Of a DNA stretch of 64,000 bases, positions 47,501 through 53,926 are shown one piece after another (positions within the stretch are counted from its first letter, which is position 1; each line of letters begins with the position of its first letter). The notes beneath the pieces are model-generated. The model was not told where the DNA came from. It saw only the letters and a list, made by a program, of their open reading frames with translations, and made no database searches. Position numbers and translations under genes: made by a program. The stretch is from DATHBD01 sp035296325 (GTDB taxonomy: Bacteria; Actinomycetota; Actinomycetes; Mycobacteriales; Micromonosporaceae): assembly GCA_035296325.1 (NCBI GenBank), contig DATHBD010000032.1, positions 248,001 to 312,000 of the forward strand, given 5' to 3'.

Positions 47501-48046
47501 TCAGCACTCCAGGCGGTCGTTGGCCTTGCGTAGAAACGACTTCTGTGACACCACCTGCGTCTCGTAGTGGCCCTTCGGCGCCAGTACTTCGTCCGGCCCG
47601 ATCCTGGTGAAGTCCTCAGTTGTGAAGTCGATACCGATGCCCTTTGTGTTGCTGCTGGAGCTGTACACGCCGTACCTGACTCCCGGCTTCAGCTCGGTCA
47701 GCGGTTCGTTGTCGACGGCCGTCCCCACCTCGGACGCGGGGCGGTCCTCAGCCTCGTGTGTCTGCCAGCCATCGGGGGGCTGACCGAGCACAGGAATCTC
47801 CACCACATCGGCCACCGGCGTGCCGCTGACGGTCCACGAGAGGTGGGGCCCGGGCACAGGGGAGGGCCCACTGGAGTTGTTCTCGTAGACGCTGAACCAG
47901 GCCGAGTCACCGGGGCAGGTCGCCAGAATCCCGACGGGCTTGCCGTCGCGCACCGCCAACGCCGCGATCGGCTGGGAAGGAGGGCCACACGCGGCTAGGA
48001 GCCCGAGGTGCAGGATCAGTACGCTCGCTATCGCTAACCTACGCAT
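47501..48046 (-). CDS. Putative lipoprotein of unknown function
   Basis: 181 residues from ATG 48046; a start nine codons earlier is open. The signal peptide (RRLAIASVLILHLGLLAAC) has a good lipobox LLAAC, so the mature protein begins at Cys and is membrane-anchored outside. The rest has a beta-rich look (LSWTVSGTPVADVVEIPVLG, LKPGVRYGVYSSSSNTKGIG) with no recognised domain. The mature part resembles small secreted actinobacterial proteins of unknown function. It abuts the convergent DUF4287 gene with no gap. Confidence 0.75.
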   Translation of the reverse strand: MRRLAIASVLILHLGLLAACGPPSQPIAALAVRDGKPVGILATCPGDSAWFSVYENNSSGPSPVPGPHLSWTVSGTPVADVVEIPVLGQPPDGWQTHEAEDRPASEVGTAVDNEPLTELKPGVRYGVYSSSSNTKGIGIDFTTEDFTRIGPDEVLAPKGHYETQVVSQKSFLRKANDRLEC

Positions 48047-48184
48047 CACTCCATGGTCCCGACACCGAGTCACGACCGGATGTCGCCACAGTCAGACGAT
48101 GGCATCGATGCGTCGCTCTCCTCCGCTCAGCTGCCCGAGCCGGCGTCCGTCCGCACCGGGCCGCGGCAACGGGGCGCGACAACG

Positions 48185-48400
48185 GGGCGGCGGCGCGATT
48201 GAGTGCCTGCCGCGCTTTGGTCCCCGCCTGGCGGTACAACGCCTGCGGGTCCGCCAGCAAGTCGAGCATTTCGCTCAGCGCAGCGTGCGCCGCGGTCGGA
48301 TCGGATTGCTGGGTGTCGAGCTGCCGCGCCGGTCGGGCCCGCGCTGGAACCCGACGCTTGGCGTGGAATGTCTGCAACCGCTGCAATGCGGTGATCAGGT
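48185..48400 (-). pseudogene. Possible C-terminal remnant of a large serine recombinase
   Basis: One minus-strand frame contains the phrase LSEMLDLLADPQALYRQA followed by KARQALNRA. This is typical of the region near the C-terminus of actinobacterial serine recombinases, where it is normally followed by an IF-x-KLY strand. Here that strand is missing, the flanks are Arg/Pro-rich and no start, catalytic Ser domain or ribosome-binding site is present. I read it as a decayed fragment, with low certainty. Confidence 0.3.
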
Positions 48401-48724
48401 TCCGCGCGATGACGACGACGTACTGCCTGTGGAAGGTCGATGCGAGGCAGGTGCCGGCGTCGCGGCGTTTACGACAGCGGCGCGAGCATCACCTCGAGCA
48501 GTCCGGCGGGTGCTGTGGGGCTGGGCGGGACTCGCACCGTAGCGCTTCACCGGGGCCCTGCCCCTGGCGACGGCAGGGTTCTGTGTCGGAGGAGCGACCT
48601 GCCGTGGCAGTCCATGCGTGACAGCAGGCCGCCGAAGCGGCGTGATCGCCGTCCGGGGGCGTGGCTTCGGAGTGCGCGGATCGAGTCTGCCGGGCGTGCG
48701 CATTTCGTAGCGATCGTGGGCGGG
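48401..48724. other. Non-coding stretch between remnant and SUKH-like gene
   Basis: No frame on either strand has a credible start, codon pattern and family match. It may be decayed coding sequence. Confidence 0.4.
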
Positions 48725-49774
48725 CTACAGGCGGGAGGCGGTGATCACGTACGGCCGGGCGTCGTCCGAGTCGTAGTTGACGACCACGTCGATTCCGTCA
48801 AGCTTCCAGCGGTCGATCATCAAGATGGAAAGACCCTTCGGCTCGGGCGTTCCCAGGCGGGCCCGCAGCGCGTCGCGGGTCTCGTCGAACGAGATGCCGT
48901 ACGGCAGGTGGGTGGCGCCCGGCACGCCGTCGCGCCCCCGGCGGTACTCGACCAGGTACAGGGTCCACTCGCCGTATCGCATCGAGTCGCGTGCGCCCTG
49001 CTGGAACACCTCGAACGACACGTTGCGGTTGGCGGCGCGCAGCGACACGACCCCGTTGGCGTGGTCCGCGAAGGCGATCCGGTCGGGCAATCGGTCCAAC
49101 CCGTACCCGGCCAGCGCCGCCGCCATCCGGGCGTCGTCCATCCGCGCACCGAGCAGGCCGAGTACGACCTCGCCGGTCGGCTCCACCGCCGCGGCGAGGA
49201 CGTGCTCCGGCAATGGGGGCACCGGTTCCGCCACCGCTGGCAGGCCGGCACGCTCCCGCCGGCTCGACATGAGCACGCCCCGGTACCACGCCTCGAAGTC
49301 CGGCGGTGCCGGCCGGCCAGACGGGTGTACCCCCTGCGCTGTCACCCACGCGCGAAGGGTCGCCGACTCCCCGATGTCGTCCCCACCGGTCGCCCAGTCG
49401 AGTTCGGTACGGGTGTCGCCCCGGCACCAGTCGAGCAGGAAGTCGTCGAACGTGGTGGCGACCAGCGTCAGGCCGCCCTCGGAATTCAGCTCCACCACCG
49501 CGGGCTCCGGGCCACCGTGGTCCCACAGGGCGAGCTGGGACCCGTCGGGGAAGGCCAGAAAGATGCCGAGGCTGGGCTGCAGCCGAGCGGTGGCGACTGG
49601 GTCGTCGGTCGCCGCCTCTTCGAGCGGCTCACACACCAGGATGAACCGGTCGCTGAAGTCCTGCGGCCCGTCTCCGAGATCGCCCATCCAGCGCACGAGC
49701 GCCGCCAAGCGCGGCGGCACGGGCATCCCACCCGGGAAACGGTCACCGAACGAGTCAACATCCACGTAGTTCAC
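48725..49774 (-). CDS. SMI1/KNR4 (SUKH)-like protein with a second uncharacterised domain
   Basis: 349 residues from GTG 49774; TATGTT (complement of 49781-49786) lies 6 nt before it. The frame is open further upstream but that part is low-complexity. The N-terminal half (about 1-140) resembles SUKH domains (PSLGIFLAFPDGSQLALWDH, LVATTFDDFLLDWCRGD). The C-terminal half repeats a LLGARMDD/LRARLGTPEP pattern, with ILMIDRWKLDGIDVVVNYD, as in immunity-type or DUF domains that monitor small ligands. SUKH proteins are often immunity proteins for contact-dependent toxins. No cognate toxin gene is nearby, so it may be an orphan. Confidence 0.6.
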   Translation of the reverse strand: MNYVDVDSFGDRFPGGMPVPPRLAALVRWMGDLGDGPQDFSDRFILVCEPLEEAATDDPVATARLQPSLGIFLAFPDGSQLALWDHGGPEPAVVELNSEGGLTLVATTFDDFLLDWCRGDTRTELDWATGGDDIGESATLRAWVTAQGVHPSGRPAPPDFEAWYRGVLMSSRRERAGLPAVAEPVPPLPEHVLAAAVEPTGEVVLGLLGARMDDARMAAALAGYGLDRLPDRIAFADHANGVVSLRAANRNVSFEVFQQGARDSMRYGEWTLYLVEYRRGRDGVPGATHLPYGISFDETRDALRARLGTPEPKGLSILMIDRWKLDGIDVVVNYDSDDARPYVITASRL

Positions 49775-49874
49775 CGTGGGAACATACTGCCGCCCCGCCA
49801 GTGGGCGTCGTGCCCGAGCGGGCGGGCGTGAGGGCGCGCATCCATACCCGTCCGTCCGTCCGTCCGTCGGCACG

Positions 49875-50066
49875 GTGCGGGCGACCTTCGGGGCGAGCAA
49901 CACGATGGCGGCTCCGGCGTTCCTCGGCAGCACCGGCTTCTTCCTCGACGACGGCGTCCTGCAGGCGCGGCCGGCGGCCGACCCGACCACCGCGAATTGG
50001 ACCTTCACCGGGGACGGGCAACTCATTGTTCCGGCATCGAACCTGCTGGTCAGCTGCGGTCGGTAG
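49875..50066 (+). CDS. Small or truncated gene, unknown
   Basis: 63 residues from GTG 49875 (ATG 49905 also possible). Codons are strongly GC3-biased and the peptide (TGFFLDDGVLQARPAADP, NWTFTGDGQLIVPASNLLVS) looks like the end of a beta-rich protein. There is no ribosome-binding site and a CGTC microsatellite (49847-49869) precedes it. It is best read as a gene remnant. Confidence 0.3.
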   Translation: MRATFGASNTMAAPAFLGSTGFFLDDGVLQARPAADPTTANWTFTGDGQLIVPASNLLVSCGR

Positions 50067-50180
50067 CCGGCGGGCGTCCCGGTCGACCCGTCGTGCGGAT
50101 GGCAGCCTCAGCGCCCGACGATATGATCCGCATCCACACAGCAGGGCGCGGGCCGGTCGAGCGAAGGAGGGTGCGTCGCG

Positions 50181-50753
50181 ATGCCACCAGCATCCGAGTT
50201 CGACGTCGACGGGGACCGCGCCCAGAACGGCGGGCGTAGCGCCACTCCACCGGGGCGCCGCATCGGGAGGCGGACGATCGCCATCGCGTGCGCGGTGGCG
50301 ATCGCGTGCGCGGCGATGCTGACGCTGGGCATCTGGATCGGTGGCCGGGACGGCGACGACGTGAAGGTCATGGCGGAGACCGACGTGACCAGGCGGGTCC
50401 ACCAGTACGCCGAGGAAGCGGTCGGGCTGCTCGACAACCTCCCCCTCAACAATTCGGCGGAGGTCGCCGCGAAGTGTGACAAGGACGGCGGCGAGCTGTT
50501 CTACGTCCAGGGGACCTACCAGGTGCCGATGCCGATCGAGGAGCACTTCACCACCCTGGCGCAGATACGCGATCAGTGGGCGGCGAAGGGCTACCAGGTG
50601 ACGAACCAGCACAACGCCCCGGAGGGAACGGGCACCGTGACGGTCACGATCCCTGATGACGGTTACACCATCACCATGCAGAGCGCGAAGCCGCCGCAGG
50701 CGTTCGAGCTCCTCGTCCGATCCGCCTGCTACCGGGCGCCCGCGTCCCGGTAG
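50181..50753 (+). CDS. Single-pass membrane protein of unknown function
   Basis: 190 residues from ATG 50181, with GAAGGAGGG upstream at good spacing. About 28 cytoplasmic residues with arginines precede one membrane helix (IAIACAVAIACAAMLTLGIWI). The extracellular part (about 55-190) has two Cys and the segments VHQYAEEAVGLLDN, QIRDQWAAKGYQVTN and TVTVTIPDDGYTITM. No family is recognised, but the pattern recurs in actinobacterial small exported proteins. It is followed by a hydrolase gene on the same strand after 21 nt, which may be co-transcribed. Confidence 0.75.
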   Translation: MPPASEFDVDGDRAQNGGRSATPPGRRIGRRTIAIACAVAIACAAMLTLGIWIGGRDGDDVKVMAETDVTRRVHQYAEEAVGLLDNLPLNNSAEVAAKCDKDGGELFYVQGTYQVPMPIEEHFTTLAQIRDQWAAKGYQVTNQHNAPEGTGTVTVTIPDDGYTITMQSAKPPQAFELLVRSACYRAPASR

Positions 50754-50774
50754 CACCGACGGTCCGGGCCGGTG

Positions 50775-51494
50775 ATGGTACGCAGCGACGCGGTGCCGGT
50801 CGTTTTCCTGCACGGCATCCGGCTCAGCGGCACGATGTGGGGGCCGGTCGCCGGCGTGGTCGGGCAGTCCCGGTCGGTACGTGCGCCGCTCCTTCCCGGC
50901 CACGGGCCCCGCGCCGGTGAGCGGTTCACGCTGGAGGCAGCGGTCGCCGCGGCGGCTACGGCCATTGACGAGGTGGGGGGCCGGGCGCTGCTCGTCGGTC
51001 ACTCCATGGGCGGGTACGTGGCGACGGCGACCGCGGCGCGTCACCCGGATCGGGTTGCCGGCCTGGTCGCAGGCGGCTCTTCGGTGCGCCCCGCTGGCGG
51101 GTTTCTGATGGCGTACGGCCTGGTGGCCAAGCTGGCCGGCGCAAACGCCGCACTGGCCAACCGGTTGAGCCGCCTGGGGTTGCATCGCATACTTCCCGCG
51201 GAGGAGGCGGCCGCCGCCCGGGCCGGGGCGTGTACTTGCGAGGTGATGCCCGATGTCGTCACGGCGCTGGCGGCGTTCGACCCGCAGGCCGCGCTGGCCG
51301 GCTACCGAGGTCCGGTCTGGTTGGTCAACGGGGACCGGGACCCGTTCCGCGCGGAGAAGCGGAGCTTCCTGCAGGTCTGCAGGGACGGCCACCGGATACG
51401 GATACCCCGTCGTGGTCACATCACCGTGCTGGCCGAGACGCCGACCCTGACCCGGATCGTCCTGGACGCCGCCGCTGCCGTTGGGCGTGGTTGA
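50775..51494 (+). CDS. Alpha/beta-hydrolase-fold protein
   Basis: 239 residues from ATG 50775 (GTG 50772 equally possible). The oxyanion motif VVFLHGIRLSG, nucleophile elbow VGHSMGGYV, acid region VWLVNGDRDPF and the catalytic His in RRGHITVLAE are all in place. It is a soluble single-domain enzyme of the esterase/haloperoxidase type; the substrate is unknown. It follows the single-pass membrane protein closely and is convergent with the antitoxin-like gene. Confidence 0.9.
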   Translation: MVRSDAVPVVFLHGIRLSGTMWGPVAGVVGQSRSVRAPLLPGHGPRAGERFTLEAAVAAAATAIDEVGGRALLVGHSMGGYVATATAARHPDRVAGLVAGGSSVRPAGGFLMAYGLVAKLAGANAALANRLSRLGLHRILPAEEAAAARAGACTCEVMPDVVTALAAFDPQAALAGYRGPVWLVNGDRDPFRAEKRSFLQVCRDGHRIRIPRRGHITVLAETPTLTRIVLDAAAAVGRG

Positions 51495-51522
51495 GCGACG
51501 CGGCTGCTTTCGTTGGGCGGAG

Positions 51523-51867
51523 TCAGGCGACGTGGCGTGCCGGGCGCAGCAGCGTCAGCGCCCGGAGCGCTTCGGCTCGGGAGATCGGCTGGTCCTCTTC
51601 GGCCTGCAGCGCCAGCGACGTCTCGATCGCCTGCCTGATCCACGCCGTCTTGGCCACACCGGCGACCCGGGCCGCGTCGGCTACCGCCTGGTCGACCTCG
51701 ATCGGCAGCCGGAGCGAACGCACCACCATGACGTCCGACCCGGGCGCCGGGAGCGCGGCAAGCAGGGCCTCCTCCTGCCGCGGGCCCGCTGGTGGTTCGA
51801 AGGTCAGGCCGGTCATGAAGGCGCCGACCTCCTCGGCCGTGCGGGGCAGTCCTCGCTCTTCGCTCAT
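51523..51867 (-). CDS. Antitoxin-like ribbon-helix-helix protein
   Basis: 114 residues from ATG 51867, with GGGAGGGG upstream. The central part (VMVVRSLRLPIEVDQAVADAA, residues about 45-65) looks like a CopG/Arc ribbon-helix-helix DNA-binding start. TAWIRQAIETSLALQAEEDQ follows. Its ATGA overlaps the stop of the partner gene upstream, so the two are translationally coupled. The order is toxin first, then antitoxin. It would bind the partner and its own promoter. Family assignment is by pattern, not by search. Confidence 0.65.
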   Translation of the reverse strand: MSEERGLPRTAEEVGAFMTGLTFEPPAGPRQEEALLAALPAPGSDVMVVRSLRLPIEVDQAVADAARVAGVAKTAWIRQAIETSLALQAEEDQPISRAEALRALTLLRPARHVA

Positions 51868-52139
51868 CGCGTCCCCTCCCATTGGGCAAACTCGGCAAGC
51901 TCACTGTCCGTCATGCCTCGGGCGCCGACAATCCTCCAGGTGTACCCGCTGACCTGGTACACCGCGACCACGAGGGGGCGGCCGGCGACGGTCCGGGCCC
52001 AGACCGTGAGGACGCCCGTGCCGAGCGGGCCGACCGCGGGCCGCGGCCATCTGCGCCTGGCCGCGAGCGCCTGCCGCACCTCGTGCGGCTCGACGTCGAC
52101 CAGGGCCCGGATGGCCCACTCTTCCCACTCGTACGGCAC
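51864..52139 (-). CDS. Toxin-like small protein, partner of the ribbon-helix-helix gene
   Basis: 91 residues from GTG 52139; TACATT (complement of 52146-52151) is 6 nt before it, indicating a leaderless mRNA. The start YEWEEWAIRALVDVEPHEV, a central beta strand LTVWARTVAGRPLVVAVYQ and the ending RIVGARGMTDSELAEFAQWE resemble the BrnT/RelE-like architecture of a short mRNA-interferase fold. Catalytic residues cannot be assigned. Being encoded first and overlapping the antitoxin-like gene by 4 nt fits a type II pair. Confidence 0.6.
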   Translation of the reverse strand: MPYEWEEWAIRALVDVEPHEVRQALAARRRWPRPAVGPLGTGVLTVWARTVAGRPLVVAVYQVSGYTWRIVGARGMTDSELAEFAQWEGTR

Positions 52140-52180
52140 CCTCCCAATGTACTACCGGCGTGATACGCGGTGGGAGGGCC

Positions 52181-52225
52181 GGGGCGGGCCGGACCGGGGC
52201 GAGCCGGACCGGGGCGGTCCGGACC
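52181..52225. repeat. 15-bp tandem repeat
   Basis: Three near-identical 15-bp units (GGGGCGGGCCGGACC, GGGGCGAGCCGGACC, GGGGCGGTCCGGACC) lie upstream of the toxin-like gene and before the adenylate kinase gene. Confidence 0.9.
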
Positions 52226-52388
52226 GGCCGCCGCAGCGGTCACGATCCGTACCGACACCACGACCGGGATGAGATATGCCCGTACGCCCGGCTTGCGGCG
52301 CGCCCCCGCGGGCCACAGACTGCCCGGAAGCGCCACCGGGCCAGCCTGAACAGCGCGTCCCCGTCCACCCATATCCCCGGAGCGTCCC

Positions 52389-52958
52389 GTGCGACTACTG
52401 CTGATCGGTCCGCCAGGTTGCGGCAAGGGCACCCAGGCTGTCCGCATCGCCGAGCACTACGGCGTGGAGCACATCTCGAGCGGCGATCTGCTGCGCCGAC
52501 ACGTCGCGGAAGGGACCTCCATCGGCCGCGCCGTGGCGGAGTGCATCAACCGTGGCGACCTGGTGCCGGACGGGATCGTCATGGACATCCTGCGCAAACC
52601 GGTGGAAGCGGCGAGCAAGGCGGGCGGGTACATCCTCGACGGCTTTCCCCGCACCGTCGACCAGGCGGAAGCGGCGTACATGGTCGCCAAGACCATCGGA
52701 GCGTCCGTCCGGGTCGCCCTCTACCTCGAAGTGGGGCGCGAGGAGTTGATCCGCCGGCTGCTCGCCCGCGCCACCCAGACCGGCCGCACCGACGACACCG
52801 AAGATGTGATCAACCACCGGCTGGAAGTGTTCGACAAGTCCACCGCACCCCTGCTGGACTACTACGCGCGTCGGGAGACGTTGATCACCGTTGACGGCAA
52901 CCGGTCGGTGGCTGAGGTGACCGAGGCGGCGATCGCCGAGTTGGACCGGGTCGGGTAG
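52389..52958 (+). CDS. Short-type adenylate kinase / nucleoside monophosphate kinase
   Basis: 189 residues from GTG 52389, with GGAG at six nt. The P-loop GPPGCGKGTQ, the NMP-binding HISSGDLLRRHV and the DGFPRT motif are intact. The LID insertion is short, so this is the lid-less form. The gene is not next to secY or map, where the housekeeping adk of actinobacteria normally lies, so it is probably an additional paralogue; that inference needs the rest of the genome. No neighbour explains its role. Confidence 0.9.
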   Translation: MRLLLIGPPGCGKGTQAVRIAEHYGVEHISSGDLLRRHVAEGTSIGRAVAECINRGDLVPDGIVMDILRKPVEAASKAGGYILDGFPRTVDQAEAAYMVAKTIGASVRVALYLEVGREELIRRLLARATQTGRTDDTEDVINHRLEVFDKSTAPLLDYYARRETLITVDGNRSVAEVTEAAIAELDRVG

Positions 52959-52986
52959 CCGCGACCCGACCCGACCCGACCCGTGC

Positions 52987-53406
52987 TCAGCCCGACGCGA
53001 ACTCCTTCGGCTCCACGAGTACCAGCCAGTTGCCTGAGTTGTCCCGCATCACGGCCTCGACCCCGTACGGCCGGTCCGACGGCTCCTGCAGGAACGTCAC
53101 GCCCTTGGCGCTGAGCTCCTCGTAGGTCTTGCGGCAGTCGTCCACCCGCAGCCCGATACCACCATGCTCACCCTTCTGGAGTTGGCGACGCACGAACGCG
53201 GCCGCTTCGGCATCCAGCGGCGGGCCGGGCTCCATGAGGGTGACCTGGAGTTCGGGTTGGTTCGGGTGGGACACGGTGACCCAGCGGAACCCTTCGCCGA
53301 GGGTGACGTCGGTGCGGGGGACGAAGCCCAGTACGTCGACGTAGAAGTCGCGGGCGGCGTCCTGGTCGAGGCAGTACACGGTGGTCAGGGAAATGTTTGT
53401 GATCAT
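52987..53406 (-). CDS. VOC/glyoxalase-family protein
   Basis: 139 residues from ATG 53406; the frame is open further upstream but that part is antisense to the AraC gene. The vicinal-oxygen-chelate pattern is present: LTTVYCLDQDAARDFYVDVLGF, ELQVTLMEPGPPLD, GGIGLRVDDCRKTYEELSAK and the closing GVEAVMRDNSGNWLVLVEP. The metal-ligand His and Glu positions are partly substituted, so catalysis is uncertain; many such proteins are dioxygenases or resistance/binding proteins. It lies 40 nt downstream of the AraC gene on the same strand and is probably under its control. Confidence 0.88.
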   Translation of the reverse strand: MITNISLTTVYCLDQDAARDFYVDVLGFVPRTDVTLGEGFRWVTVSHPNQPELQVTLMEPGPPLDAEAAAFVRRQLQKGEHGGIGLRVDDCRKTYEELSAKGVTFLQEPSDRPYGVEAVMRDNSGNWLVLVEPKEFASG

Positions 53407-53446
53407 GGAAGAAATCGTAGTTGCCGCAGGTGGGCTGGCGCTTCTC

Positions 53447-53902
53447 TCAGATTGCGCGGTCCGGGGCGGTGGAGCCGGCCGTGCCGCCCAGGTCCAGCGC
53501 TCCGCGCATGAACAGGTAGCACCCTGGCACGTACGCGTCCTCCCGGGCGGCCCACCGGTTGCGGTACTCCGTGGGAGTCTGCCCGACCAACTGGGTGAAC
53601 CGCGCCGAGAACGAGCCGAGGCTGGCGAAGCCGACCAGCATGCACACCTCGGTGACGGTGAGATTGGCCGCCCGGAGCAGGTCCTGGGCACGTTCGATCC
53701 GACGCCGGGTGAGGTACCGGATCGGCGTTTCCCCGTAGGTCGCCTCGAAGCTGCGGATGAAGTGGTACTTCGACACGCCGGCGACGGCGGCCAGGCCATC
53801 GACGTGCAGCGGCATCCGGTACTGCCGGTCGATGTGGTCGCGGGCCCGGCGCAGGTGGGGGAGCAGCCCAAGCGCCACGGGTCGGGTGGTCATCGCGCCC
53901 AT
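53447..53902 (-). CDS. AraC-family transcriptional regulator
   Basis: 151 residues from ATG 53902; TATCCT (complement of 53910-53915) sits 7 nt before it, so the mRNA is probably leaderless. ATG 53893 is an alternative. It consists mainly of the double helix-turn-helix domain (AVAGVSKYHFIRSFEATYGE, then GFASLGSFSARFTQLVGQTP). A cytoplasmic tail with GCYLFMRGAL follows. There is no N-terminal ligand domain, as in MarA/SoxS-type proteins. The VOC gene follows and is the likely target. Confidence 0.92.
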   Translation of the reverse strand: MGAMTTRPVALGLLPHLRRARDHIDRQYRMPLHVDGLAAVAGVSKYHFIRSFEATYGETPIRYLTRRRIERAQDLLRAANLTVTEVCMLVGFASLGSFSARFTQLVGQTPTEYRNRWAAREDAYVPGCYLFMRGALDLGGTAGSTAPDRAI

Positions 53903-53926
53903 GGGGGCAAGGATATTCGGGGTAGC

